Of a stretch of 13,605 bases of DNA, positions 1 through 7,984 are shown in pieces (within the stretch, counting starts at the first letter, position 1; every line of letters begins with the position of its first letter). Both the position numbers and the translations under genes were made by a program. The stretch lies in NCBI GenBank assembly GCA_045600845.1, contig JAZRYR010000008.1, forward strand, positions 1 to 13,605. Reading direction: 5' to 3'. The notes beneath the pieces were generated by a model. It was not told where the DNA came from and did not search any database. It saw only the letters and a program-made list of their open reading frames with translations. The DNA comes from RGIG5612 sp045600845. GTDB taxonomy: Bacteria; Bacillota; Clostridia; Lachnospirales; Lachnospiraceae.

Positions 1-1
1 C

Positions 2-3000
2 CATGTTCATACGGAATACAGTCTTTTGGACGGTTCTGGAAAGATAAAAGAAATGGTTAACCAGGCAAAAGCATTAGGCTGCGACAGCCTGGCTATTACT
101 GACCATGGAGTAATGTATGGTGTTATCGATTTTTACAGAGCAGCGAAGGAAGCGGGAATTAAACCGATTATCGGCTGCGAAATATATGTGACTTCCGGTT
201 CCAGATTTGACCGGGAGGTTGGCCAGGGTGATGATCGTTATTATCACCTTGTTTTATTGGCCGAAAACAACACGGGCTATAACAACCTGATGAAAATCGT
301 CTCTCATGGTTTCACGGAAGGCTTCTATTACAAGCCGAGAGTGGATTATGAAATCTTAGAAAAATATCATGAAGGCATCATCGCCAGCAGCGCCTGCTTA
401 GCGGGCATCATTCCGAAGCTTTTGATGCGTGGCCATTATAAAGAGGCGGTAGATGAAGCCCTCCGCCTAGAGCGTCTGTTCGGCAGAGGCAACTTCTTTT
501 TGGAGCTTCAGGACCACGGCATGCCAGAGCAGAAAATGGTAAACTCCCAGCTGCTGCGGATCAGTGAAGAACAGGGAATTCCGCTGATTGCCACCAACGA
601 TGTTCATTATACCTTCGACACCGACGCAGAGGCCCATGACATTCTTCTTTGCATCCAGACCGGTAAAAAAATAGACGATAAGGACCGCATGCGTTATGAA
701 GGCGGCCAATATTATCTGAAGTCTCCAGAGGAAATGGCGGCTTTGTTCGCATATTCTCCGGAAGCTATTCAGAATACAGAAATCATTGCGAAACGATGCA
801 ACGTAGAAATTGAATTCGGCGTTCAAAAACTGCCGAAGTATGATGTGCCGGCGCCATACACGGCAGAAAGCTACCTGGAATACTTATGCGAAAAAGGCAT
901 CCGGGAGCGGTACGAGAATTACCAGGACTATGAAGAGCGCCTCCACTACGAGTTGGATACTATCAAGCACATGGGCTACGTGGACTACTTCCTCATCGTT
1001 TGGGATTTCATTAATTATGCAAAACAGCACGGGATCATGGTTGGTCCGGGACGAGGCAGCGCCGCAGGAAGTATCGTTGCTTACTGTCTGGCCATTACCG
1101 ACATTGACCCGATTAAATACAGTCTGATTTTCGAACGTTTCCTGAATCCGGAGCGTGTATCCATGCCGGATATCGATGTTGACTTCTGCTTCGAACGAAG
1201 AGGGGAAGTTATTGATTATGTTACGGAAAAATATGGCAAGGACAAGGTGGTTCAGATTGTAACTTTCGGAACCATGGCGGCGAGAAATGTTATCCGAGAC
1301 GTTGGCCGTGTTCTGAACATGCCTTACGGCGTGGTGGACCAGATTGCAAAAATGATACCGGCGGAATTGAATATTACCATCGATAAGGCCATGGGAAAGA
1401 ATGAAGAGTTCCGGAAGGCTTACGAAAGCGATGGACAGATTAAGTATCTGATCGATATGGCCCGTCGTCTGGAAGGCCTGCCACGTCATTCCTCCATGCA
1501 TGCAGCCGGCGTCGTTATTTCCCGTGAGCCGATTATGGAATATGTTCCGTTGTCCAGAGGCTCTGACGGCTCTATCGTCACCCAGTACGTTATGACTACG
1601 TTGGAGGAATTAGGCCTTCTGAAGATGGACTTCCTAGGCTTAAGAACTCTGACTGTAATTCAGAACGCTCTGGTCATGGCCCAGAAAAACATCGGTCTTT
1701 CCATCGATTTAAACTTGATTGATTACAACGATAAAAACGTTTTAGATATGATTGGCGCAGCGAAGACGGAAGGTGTGTTCCAGTTAGAAAGTGCGGGCAT
1801 GAAGAACTTCATGCGAGAGCTTCGTCCGCAGAGCTTAGAAGACATTATCGCCGGTATCGCCCTGTACCGTCCGGGCCCGATGGACTTCATTCCGAAGTAC
1901 ATTGCCGGAAAGAATGCCAACGGCGAAGTCAGCTACGATTGTCCGCAGCTGATTCCGATTCTGGAGCCGACCTATGGCTGTATCGTTTACCAGGAGCAGG
2001 TTATGCAGATTGTACGTGACCTGGCTGGTTATTCCTTAGGTGGCGCCGATGTGCTCCGTCGTGCTATGTCCAAGAAAAAAGATTATGTAATGCAGGCGGA
2101 AAGAAAACGCTTCGTTTATGGTGATCCGGAAACTAACGTGCCTGGCTGCGTAAATAATGGCATCAGCGAAGCAGTTGCCAACAAGATTTACGACGACATG
2201 ATCGACTTCGCAAAATATGCGTTCAACAAGAGTCATGCGGCGGCTTACGCCATCGTCGCTTACCAGACAGCGTACTTAAAGTTCTATTTTCCAGTAGAAT
2301 TCATGGCGGCTTTGATGACTTCCGTTATGGATAAAATAACGAAACTGGCGGAATATATTCAGGAATGCAAGGGCCTCGGTATCGAGCTTCTTCCTCCGGA
2401 TATTAACGAAGCGGAAAGCGGTTTCGCAGCTCGAGGCAAGAACATCCGCTACGGTCTTTCTGCCATTAAAGGCGTAGGACGGAATGTTATTGATGATATC
2501 GTAAATGAGAGAAACCAGTTCGGACCTTACGCCGACATTTACGATTTCTGCCAGCGTCTGGCAAATAAAGATGTAAATAAGAGAGCGGTTGAGAATTTCA
2601 TTAAGGCGGGAGCTTTTGATTCCTTCGGCATGACGAGAAAACAGCTGATCCATATTTATATGGATGTTATGGATAAAGTTGCTAACGATAAGAAGAGCGA
2701 CATCAGCGGCCAGCTGAGCCTGTTCGACATTGCCAGTGAAGACCAAAAGAGCAGTTTTATGATCCGGGTGCCGGATGTAGGCGAGTTCGAACCATCGGTT
2801 CTGTTAGAGTTTGAAAAGGAGGTCTTAGGCGTTTATATCAGCGGACACCCGCTGAATGAATACCGGGTGATAATGGAAAAGAGTGCGAACGCCCGTTCCG
2901 TCGATTTCTTGGTGGATGACGAAGGCAAGGTTGCCGTTATGGATCAGTCCATCGCCACTGTTGGCGGTATCATTTCTGCCATCACCAGAAAGTCCGCGAA

Positions 3001-3442
3001 GAATGGCCAGCCGATGGCTTTCCTGACCTTAGAGGACCTGTATGGAAGCATGGAAATTATCGTCTTTCCAAGGGATTACGCCAACAACCGGACCTTAATC
3101 GAAGAAGGAAATAAAGTTCTGATTAAGGGACGTGTTACGGTGGATTCTGACGCAGACGGAAAACTGATCGCCAGCCAGATTATTGATATGAACAATTTGG
3201 GCCGGGAACTTTGGATTCAGTTTGCGGACATGGAAGCTTACCAGCAACATGCAAAATATATTAACGGCCTCAGTGCTGTGGATGAATTACGGGGTGAGAC
3301 GCCGATTAAGATTTACCTGAAAAAAGAACGGAAATTAAAAGTGATGCCGGATACTTATTCTTTAAATCTGAACGATGAGTTCCTGAACGTATTAAAGAAC
3401 CGGTTCGGCAGCGAGAACGTAAAAGTTACGGTGAAAAAATAA
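2..3442 (+). CDS. dnaE: DNA polymerase III subunit alpha (DnaE), 5' end cut by window
   Basis: C-family replicative DNA polymerase. The reading frame is open from the first bases (HVHTEYSLLDG) and lacks only about ten N-terminal residues, so the real start lies outside the window; the TTG at 26 is internal. Order of parts: PHP domain (about nt 2-810), polymerase core with the catalytic motif PDIDVDF at 1166-1186 and the third acidic residue in KMDFLGL near 1625, a clamp-binding-like GQLSLFD near 2705-2727, then an OB-fold (about 2955-3105) and a short C-terminal tail. About 1146 codons are present, normal for DnaE1. All usual PHP metal ligands seem present (HxH, TDHG, GCE, YHL, SAC, NDVH). 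In Firmicutes DnaE works with PolC, mainly in primer extension and lagging-strand synthesis. Its stop is one base before the next gene, so the two are probably co-transcribed. Confidence 0.97.
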   Translation, partial: HVHTEYSLLDGSGKIKEMVNQAKALGCDSLAITDHGVMYGVIDFYRAAKEAGIKPIIGCEIYVTSGSRFDREVGQGDDRYYHLVLLAENNTGYNNLMKIVSHGFTEGFYYKPRVDYEILEKYHEGIIASSACLAGIIPKLLMRGHYKEAVDEALRLERLFGRGNFFLELQDHGMPEQKMVNSQLLRISEEQGIPLIATNDVHYTFDTDAEAHDILLCIQTGKKIDDKDRMRYEGGQYYLKSPEEMAALFAYSPEAIQNTEIIAKRCNVEIEFGVQKLPKYDVPAPYTAESYLEYLCEKGIRERYENYQDYEERLHYELDTIKHMGYVDYFLIVWDFINYAKQHGIMVGPGRGSAAGSIVAYCLAITDIDPIKYSLIFERFLNPERVSMPDIDVDFCFERRGEVIDYVTEKYGKDKVVQIVTFGTMAARNVIRDVGRVLNMPYGVVDQIAKMIPAELNITIDKAMGKNEEFRKAYESDGQIKYLIDMARRLEGLPRHSSMHAAGVVISREPIMEYVPLSRGSDGSIVTQYVMTTLEELGLLKMDFLGLRTLTVIQNALVMAQKNIGLSIDLNLIDYNDKNVLDMIGAAKTEGVFQLESAGMKNFMRELRPQSLEDIIAGIALYRPGPMDFIPKYIAGKNANGEVSYDCPQLIPILEPTYGCIVYQEQVMQIVRDLAGYSLGGADVLRRAMSKKKDYVMQAERKRFVYGDPETNVPGCVNNGISEAVANKIYDDMIDFAKYAFNKSHAAAYAIVAYQTAYLKFYFPVEFMAALMTSVMDKITKLAEYIQECKGLGIELLPPDINEAESGFAARGKNIRYGLSAIKGVGRNVIDDIVNERNQFGPYADIYDFCQRLANKDVNKRAVENFIKAGAFDSFGMTRKQLIHIYMDVMDKVANDKKSDISGQLSLFDIASEDQKSSFMIRVPDVGEFEPSVLLEFEKEVLGVYISGHPLNEYRVIMEKSANARSVDFLVDDEGKVAVMDQSIATVGGIISAITRKSAKNGQPMAFLTLEDLYGSMEIIVFPRDYANNRTLIEEGNKVLIKGRVTVDSDADGKLIASQIIDMNNLGRELWIQFADMEAYQQHAKYINGLSAVDELRGETPIKIYLKKERKLKVMPDTYSLNLNDEFLNVLKNRFGSENVKVTVKK

Positions 3443-3443
3443 A

Positions 3444-4196
3444 ATGATCACGTCAAAAAGTAACAGACAACTGAAAGAAATAAAAAAACTGATGGATTTC
3501 GCCAAGGAACGTAAAGAGCAGAAACTTTTTGTGGTGGAAGGCTTGCGCATGACCCGGGAGGTCCCGAATCATCTTCTGGAGAAGGTCTATTTTTCGGAAA
3601 GCTTTTTCGAATCTTGTGATAAAGTTTTTGTGAAGGGGGAGGAAGGAAAAGATTATGACATCGTCAGTGATGAGATTTTCAAAAGCCTTTCGGATACCGT
3701 TACGCCTCAGGGAATATTGGCTGTAGTAAAGCAACCGGAATATCAGCTGAAGGATGTTCAAGGGGGGAAAATTCTGGTACTGGACGACATTCAGGATCCA
3801 GGGAATTTAGGCACCATGATTCGGACCAGCGAGGCAGCAGGCGTTTCTGGCATTGTCATGAGCGCCGGATGTGCGGACATCTTTAATCCAAAGGTCATCC
3901 GTTCCACCATGGGAAGCATTTTCCGTGTGCCATTTATAAAAGCCGACCTGCTGAAGGCGATAACCCAGATGAAACAGGAGGGTTATACCGTATATGGCGC
4001 CGCTTTAGATGGTGCTGTTTTTTACAATAAAATTGCCTATGGTGAAAAGAGCGCTGTTGTCATCGGAAACGAAGGAAACGGAATTTCTGCAAAAGTGCTG
4101 GATGCCGTAGATACAAAAATCAAAATACCGATGGCCGGAAAAGTAGAGTCCTTAAATGCCGCCATCAGCGCTGCTGTTATTTTATACCAGCTATAA
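3444..4196 (+). CDS. SpoU/TrmH-family RNA 2'-O-methyltransferase
   Basis: 250-residue SAM-dependent RNA ribose methylase of the SPOUT class. Residues 1-100 (SNRQLKEIKKL, FVVEGLR) match the L30e-like substrate-binding domain. The knotted catalytic domain follows, with motif 1 around DPGNLGTMIRTSEAAG (N121, R127), motif 2 IGNEGNGIS (207-215, E210) and motif 3 IPM...VESLNAAISAAV (228-245). These are the expected SAM- and RNA-binding residues. The exact target (a 23S rRNA or tRNA nucleotide) cannot be read from sequence; the length and N-terminal domain resemble the B. subtilis YsgA group. The ATG follows the dnaE stop by one base and has no strong Shine-Dalgarno site, suggesting translational coupling. 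A terminator at 4304-4330 ends the unit. Confidence 0.9.
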   Translation: MITSKSNRQLKEIKKLMDFAKERKEQKLFVVEGLRMTREVPNHLLEKVYFSESFFESCDKVFVKGEEGKDYDIVSDEIFKSLSDTVTPQGILAVVKQPEYQLKDVQGGKILVLDDIQDPGNLGTMIRTSEAAGVSGIVMSAGCADIFNPKVIRSTMGSIFRVPFIKADLLKAITQMKQEGYTVYGAALDGAVFYNKIAYGEKSAVVIGNEGNGISAKVLDAVDTKIKIPMAGKVESLNAAISAAVILYQL

Positions 4197-4303
4197 TGGT
4201 GGGGGATCTGAGTATCGGCTTCTGTAATTGTTACAAATATTACGAAAATTTCGAAAATACAAATTTGATTAAAAATTAAATATTAAGTAATTATTAAATC
4301 AAC

Positions 4304-4331
4304 CGCGAAAAATAATTTTTCGCGATTTTTC
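4304..4331 (+). terminator. Rho-independent terminator after the dnaE-methylase unit
   Basis: A perfect 9-bp stem (CGCGAAAAA at 4304-4312 with TTTTTCGCG at 4316-4324) has a TAA loop and is followed by ATTTTT. It lies about 110 bases after the methylase stop in very AT-rich DNA. Nothing else is evident in 4197-4303 except one copy of TTGTTACA at 4228-4235. Confidence 0.85.
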
Positions 4332-4401
4332 TATATTTAGATAAGAAAAATAAAGGAAAATACTAGATATGGGAGGCCGAAAAAAAGTTCAAAAATAGGT
4401 G

Positions 4402-4430
4402 TTGACAGCTCTGAATTGTTACATTATAAT
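4402..4430 (+). promoter_or_regulatory. Consensus sigma-A promoter for the wall hydrolase
   Basis: TTGACA at 4402-4407 and TATAAT at 4425-4430 are separated by exactly 17 bases, a full match to the housekeeping consensus. Transcription should begin near 4437, giving a leader of about 53 bases. TTGTTACA (4416-4423) sits in the spacer and its inverse TGTAACAA (4450-4457) lies downstream, so a repressor or activator site is possible. Confidence 0.88.
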
Positions 4431-4489
4431 CCAGAAAACTTAACAAATTTGTAACAAATAGAAATAATTCTGAAATAAAGAGCTAAAAT

Positions 4490-5218
4490 ATGAAAAAGAA
4501 AATTAACAAAAGAACAATCACCGTCGGAATACTTACAGCAATCACTGTTTCTTTATTTGCCACCGTTATGGTTGCATATGGAAAAAATATGGATCTGAAA
4601 GAACAGGAAGCTGCTTTGAACAGTAAAGCAACTTTCCAGAGGGTTGTTCTTGATAATGTTGATGGCAAGCTTCAGAAAGTGGTTCCGGTTGTAAAGACCA
4701 TAGATGTTGTTGATGTTGTAGCAACCGCTACGACAGAGGATGACGAGGAAGAATATGTAGAAGAATCCGACGAGGAATACGTAGATGAAGCCTTCTATGA
4801 TGATTATACACAGGCTATGTCCGATCAGTATCAGCTGAGCCCTGGTGTTTATGATTTCAGCAGCAGAGATGCTTATGTTCTTGCCTGCATCGTAAGTGCA
4901 GAGGCTGGAGATCAGGACTATGATTGTCAGTTAGCAGTAGCAAATGTGGTTATCCATAGAGCTTTAAACCTGGGGGGATGTCCAGGCTGCATCGAGGAAG
5001 CAGTTTATCAGCCATATCAGTTTGAGCCGGCTTATACCACCATGCAGGACTTCTTGGCTTACGGTCCTCAGGAGGATGCCATTCAGGCTTCCCAGGATGC
5101 TTTGAAGGGCATCGACAACGTTCCTGGTTATGAACATTTCTGCTACTACACAATTATGGATGGTTATCTGGATTGTGATGGCGGCCAGCAGATTGGCTCT
5201 GAATGGTTCTATTATTAA
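4490..5218 (+). CDS. Membrane-anchored SleB-type cell wall hydrolase
   Basis: 242-residue protein. Residues 10-29 form one hydrophobic segment after a Lys/Arg-rich start, without a clear signal peptidase site, so it is probably an N-terminal anchor or an uncleaved signal. Residues 40-80 are a linker and 83-106 are strongly acidic (EDDEEEYVEESDEEY). The C-terminal half (about 122-242) matches the Hydrolase_2/SleB domain: VLACIVSAEAG contains the expected catalytic Glu138, followed by QLAVANVVIHR and the end FCYY...GSEWFYY. Family members are peptidoglycan lytic enzymes acting outside the membrane; SleB itself works in spore germination, but vegetative relatives are common in Clostridia. The start has only a weak ribosome site (AAAGAG at 4477-4482), in contrast to the consensus promoter upstream. 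It is a single-gene unit between two terminators. Confidence 0.88.
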   Translation: MKKKINKRTITVGILTAITVSLFATVMVAYGKNMDLKEQEAALNSKATFQRVVLDNVDGKLQKVVPVVKTIDVVDVVATATTEDDEEEYVEESDEEYVDEAFYDDYTQAMSDQYQLSPGVYDFSSRDAYVLACIVSAEAGDQDYDCQLAVANVVIHRALNLGGCPGCIEEAVYQPYQFEPAYTTMQDFLAYGPQEDAIQASQDALKGIDNVPGYEHFCYYTIMDGYLDCDGGQQIGSEWFYY

Positions 5219-5240
5219 AATGTACCATTAAAATGTACCA
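5215..5240 (+). repeat. Tandem 13-bp duplication across the hydrolase stop codon
   Basis: TTAAAATGTACCA occurs twice back to back (5215-5227 and 5228-5240). The first copy contains the hydrolase TAA stop. It looks like a small slippage duplication in the 3' untranslated region. Confidence 0.8.
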
Positions 5241-5252
5241 ACCCATAATACA

Positions 5253-5281
5253 TTGAAATATCCGCTTACCAGCGATATAAT
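5253..5281 (+). promoter_or_regulatory. Sigma-A promoter for the DUF6145-coaX-dusB operon
   Basis: TTGAAA at 5253-5258 and TATAAT at 5276-5281 are 17 bases apart. The -10 box lies within the left arm of the following terminator hairpin, so transcription would begin near 5288, at the hairpin loop. Confidence 0.75.
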
Positions 5282-5310
5282 AAGTCAGCGAAAGCTGACT
5301 TATTATTTTT
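5277..5310 (+). terminator. Strong terminator of the wall hydrolase gene
   Basis: A perfect 13-bp stem (ATAATAAGTCAGC at 5277-5289, its complement at 5294-5306) is capped by a GAAA tetraloop and followed by TTTT. It ends transcripts from the hydrolase promoter. Because the next promoter overlaps its left arm, transcripts from that promoter would carry only the right arm and escape termination. Confidence 0.9.
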
Positions 5311-5321
5311 AAGGGATTACT

Positions 5322-5633
5322 ATGGAAGAAAAAAAGATACTCTGCGGAGCGAATTTTTATGAACAGAAATTTTATCTGAATCCGGTTTATGAGGTTCTGC
5401 CACAGAGCATAAAAGATGAACTGAAGATTATGTGCGTGCTGTTCGTTCAGGAAGTCAGCGGTATCATCCTTCTGGAATTCAATGATGCAGGCGACCTGAA
5501 CATCGTAGTAACCGCGAAGGATAGTGATGCCTATTTTGATGAAATTGGAAGCGAATTGAAAGTCCGCCGGCTTCGCAAGGAAAAGGCAGAGCTTTTCTCA
5601 CAGTTAGAAGAATACTACAGAGCAATTAATTGA
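5322..5633 (+). CDS. Small conserved protein, probably DUF6145
   Basis: 103-residue soluble protein with no signal or membrane segment. It begins MEEKKILCGANFYEQKFY and has an IMCVLFVQEVSGIILLEF core with a predicted alpha/beta pattern, then a charged helical tail (RRLRKEKAELFSQLEEYY). From memory it resembles the DUF6145 family of Lachnospiraceae-type Clostridia; its function is unknown. An AAGGGA ribosome site at 5311-5316 sits 5 bases before the ATG. It is the first gene of the unit with coaX and dusB, with its stop 18 bases before the coaX start, so it is co-transcribed with CoA and tRNA-modification genes. No catalytic motif is visible. Confidence 0.75.
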   Translation: MEEKKILCGANFYEQKFYLNPVYEVLPQSIKDELKIMCVLFVQEVSGIILLEFNDAGDLNIVVTAKDSDAYFDEIGSELKVRRLRKEKAELFSQLEEYYRAIN

Positions 5634-5650
5634 GTGGCGGGAGGAATCCG

Positions 5651-6418
5651 ATGCTTTTAGCAATTGATGTTGGTAATACAAATATAAAATTTGCTTTTTT
5701 CCAGGGTGAGAAAATTGTACGGACCTTCCGTTTGACGACTCAGACGGAAAGAACATCCGATGAATTCGGAATGTACATCCAGGGCCTTACGGAAGACTTT
5801 GGAATTAAGAAAGACGACATTGACGGTGTCGTTATTTCTTCCGTTGTTCCGAATGTAATGCATGCCTTGAATAATTCCATCAAGAAGTTCCTGAACCTTA
5901 CTCCGATGATTGTAGGTCCCGGCATCAAGACAGGAATTAAATTAGTAAAGACGAATCCGAATGAAGTAGGTTCGGATCGAATCGCCGACGGCGTTGCAGC
6001 CTTAAATATGTATGGCGGACCGATTATCGTTGTGGACTATGGAACTGCTACGAAATTTGATTATTTTAGCGCAGAAGGCGTTTTCGAAAGTGCGGTTACC
6101 TGTCCAGGCATCGTGATCAGCGCTAGGGCTTTGTGGGGAGGAACCGCCCGGCTTCCGGAAATTGAAATCAAAAATCCGGGAACCATTATGGCAAAGGATA
6201 CCATCACGTCACTCCAGGCTGGCATCATGTACGGTCATATCGGCGAAGCGGAATATATTATCAATCGTTTGAAAGCGGAATCAAAAGAGAAGGACATCAA
6301 GGTAGTTGCAACCGGCGGATTAAGCAACATTATTTTCCAGGAAACGGATTCCATTCAGTATGTGGAACCGGACCTTCTGATGCATGGACTCCGTATCATC
6401 TACGAAAAGAACAAATAA
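5651..6418 (+). CDS. coaX: Type III pantothenate kinase
   Basis: 255-residue ASKHA-fold kinase that phosphorylates pantothenate, the first step of coenzyme A synthesis; the CoaX type needs a monovalent cation. Visible motifs are the phosphate-binding AIDVGNTNIKF (residues 4-14), SSVVPNV, the substrate-side GPGIKTG and GSDRIADGVAAL, VDYGTATKFD (near 127-136) with its conserved Asp, PGIVISARAL, and the C-terminal VATGGLS. I chose the ATG at 5651 because GGGAGGA (5639-5645) lies 5 bases before it; an upstream in-frame TTG at 5630 would add seven residues unlike the family and overlap the previous gene. The TAA stop shares its last base with the dusB ATG (TAATG), which implies translational coupling. 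Confidence 0.95.
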   Translation: MLLAIDVGNTNIKFAFFQGEKIVRTFRLTTQTERTSDEFGMYIQGLTEDFGIKKDDIDGVVISSVVPNVMHALNNSIKKFLNLTPMIVGPGIKTGIKLVKTNPNEVGSDRIADGVAALNMYGGPIIVVDYGTATKFDYFSAEGVFESAVTCPGIVISARALWGGTARLPEIEIKNPGTIMAKDTITSLQAGIMYGHIGEAEYIINRLKAESKEKDIKVVATGGLSNIIFQETDSIQYVEPDLLMHGLRIIYEKNK

Positions 6419-7371
6419 TGAAAATCGGCGGAATTGAATGCGGCAGATTAATTCTGGCGCCAATGGCAGGAATAACGGATATGCCTTTTCGGGCACTCTG
6501 CAAAGAACAGGGTGCCTCTTTCACATATACGGAAATGATCAGTGCGAAGGCTCTTTTCTATAAGAACAAAAACACACTGCCTTTGCTGGCGGTATCCGAA
6601 GGAGAAAGACCGATTGCAGTTCAGCTGTTCGGAAATGAGCCGGAGCTTTTAGCGGAAGAGGCTGCGAAACTAGAGGATGGACCTTATGATATATTTGATG
6701 TGAACATGGGCTGTCCGGTGCCGAAGGTGGTGAATAACGGAGAAGGTTCTGCTTTAATGAAGAATCCGAAGCAGATTGAACAAATCGTATCGACCATGAC
6801 CAGGAGGCTTCATAAGCCGGTAACCATCAAAATCCGCAAAGGGTTTAACGATTCACATGTGAATGCCGTGGAAATTGCGAAAATTGTAGAAGGGGCAGGA
6901 GCCGCGGCAATCGCGGTCCATGGACGAACCCGGGAAGAATATTATTCGGGAACGGCGGATTATGGAATCATCGCGGCCGTAAAGGATGCCGTTAAAATAC
7001 CGGTTATGGGAAGCGGAGATATTTTCCGACCGGAAGATGCAAAACGGATGTTTGATGAAACCGGATGTGATGCCGTCATGATTGCCCGGGGAGCGAGAGG
7101 AAATCCGTGGATTTTCCGTCAGACGGAGCAGTTTCTGGAAACCGGTATTTTGCCGGAGCGTCCTTCCATTCCGGAAGTAAAGGAAATGATCCTGCGTCAC
7201 TTGGATTTATTGACGGAATTCACAGGGGAAGACATGGCTATCCGTCAGATGAGAAAGCATGTGGGGTTTTATGTTACCGGTTATGTGAATGCATCATTGA
7301 TACGCCGCGAAATCAACCTTTGTGAAACCCGGGAACAATTCGAGGCGACATTGACAAAGTGGGGCGCGTAA
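6418..7371 (+). CDS. dusB: tRNA-dihydrouridine synthase (DusB-like)
   Basis: 317-residue FMN enzyme reducing specific uridines in the tRNA D-loop to dihydrouridine with NAD(P)H. Family signatures are LAPMAGITDMPFR (12-25), NMGCPVPK (96-103) with the catalytic Cys99, IKIRKG with the flavin/RNA-contacting Lys138, AVHGRT with His168, MGSGDI (197-202) and ARGARGNPWIF (223-233). The TIM barrel is followed by the helical RNA-binding C-terminal domain. The start overlaps the coaX stop by one base and no separate Shine-Dalgarno site is evident. The subfamily is assigned from the overall motif pattern and the usual Firmicute position near greA/lysS. The last codons contain the greA -35 box. Confidence 0.93.
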   Translation: MKIGGIECGRLILAPMAGITDMPFRALCKEQGASFTYTEMISAKALFYKNKNTLPLLAVSEGERPIAVQLFGNEPELLAEEAAKLEDGPYDIFDVNMGCPVPKVVNNGEGSALMKNPKQIEQIVSTMTRRLHKPVTIKIRKGFNDSHVNAVEIAKIVEGAGAAAIAVHGRTREEYYSGTADYGIIAAVKDAVKIPVMGSGDIFRPEDAKRMFDETGCDAVMIARGARGNPWIFRQTEQFLETGILPERPSIPEVKEMILRHLDLLTEFTGEDMAIRQMRKHVGFYVTGYVNASLIRREINLCETREQFEATLTKWGA

Positions 7372-7379
7372 TATATAAT
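7351..7379 (+). promoter_or_regulatory. Consensus sigma-A promoter for greA
   Basis: TTGACA (7351-7356) and TATAAT (7374-7379) are exactly 17 bases apart. The -35 box is within the last dusB codons and the -10 box begins 3 bases after the dusB stop. Initiation would fall near 7386, about 70 bases before the greA start. Confidence 0.85.
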
Positions 7380-7456
7380 TTCCCTTGCTTTTTAATGGGT
7401 GAAATGGCATTTTATGTGAAACCTTTTAGCAATATTTAAGAAAGGTAGTGTTAGTT

Positions 7457-7939
7457 ATGGCAGAGACAGTAATTTTAACAAAACAGAATTTAAAGGACCT
7501 TAAGGCAGAGCTTGAAGACTTAAAGGTAAATAAACGTAAATATATCGCAGCTAAAATCAAAGAAGCCAGAGAGCAGGGCGACCTGTCCGAGAATGCAGAA
7601 TACGATGCAGCAAAAGATGAGCAGAGAGATATCGAAGCCAGAATTGAAGAATTAGAAGAGCTGATTAAAAATTCTCAGGTACTGGACGTCAAGAAGATCG
7701 ATTATGATAAGGTTCATATGGGATCCAAAGTAAAAGTCCGTGATATGGGAACCCGCAAAGAGACGACATACCAGATTGTTTCCACAACAGAAGTGAACTC
7801 CCGCGAAAGAAAGATTTCTTACGAAAGCCCAATCGGAGCTGCTTTGATGAACAAAGAGGTAGATGAGGTTGTTGAGGTAGTTGTTCCAATCGGAACTTTA
7901 AGACTGAAAGTTCTGGAAATCCAGAAAGCAGATATGTAA
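7457..7939 (+). CDS. greA: Transcription elongation factor GreA
   Basis: 160-residue factor that enters the RNA polymerase secondary channel and triggers cleavage of backtracked RNA. The N-terminal coiled coil (about 10-75) carries at its tip GDLSENAEYDAAK, including the acidic Asp42 and Glu45 needed for cleavage. The C-terminal FKBP-like domain (about 80-160) includes the YQIVSTTE and SYESPIGAALMNK segments. The length is typical. I prefer the ATG at 7457 (AETVILTKQNL is the normal family start); the GTG at 7448 sits too close to the AAAGG ribosome site at 7441-7445. It has its own promoter, and a hairpin follows the stop. Confidence 0.96.
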   Translation: MAETVILTKQNLKDLKAELEDLKVNKRKYIAAKIKEAREQGDLSENAEYDAAKDEQRDIEARIEELEELIKNSQVLDVKKIDYDKVHMGSKVKVRDMGTRKETTYQIVSTTEVNSRERKISYESPIGAALMNKEVDEVVEVVVPIGTLRLKVLEIQKADM

Positions 7940-7943
7940 TTTT

Positions 7944-7972
7944 CAGGGCGCTGGCAAAAGCGCCCTGTTTCA
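7944..7972 (+). terminator. Hairpin with short U-tract between greA and lysS
   Basis: CAGGGCGCT (7944-7952) pairs perfectly with AGCGCCCTG (7959-7967) around a GGCAAA loop and is followed by only TTTCAT. The weak U-tract suggests partial termination, so some greA transcripts may read into lysS. I see no clear separate lysS promoter in 7973-8064. Confidence 0.7.
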
Positions 7973-7984
7973 TAAAAGAAAGGA

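Noticed and set aside
884..1501. Minus-strand frame of 205 residues inside dnaE
   Set aside because: It lies opposite highly conserved polymerase codons; an antisense shadow of dnaE.
5630..5650. Upstream TTG start for coaX
   Set aside because: It overlaps the previous gene, while GGGAGGA is ideally spaced for the ATG at 5651 and the protein then begins MLLAIDVGNT as expected.
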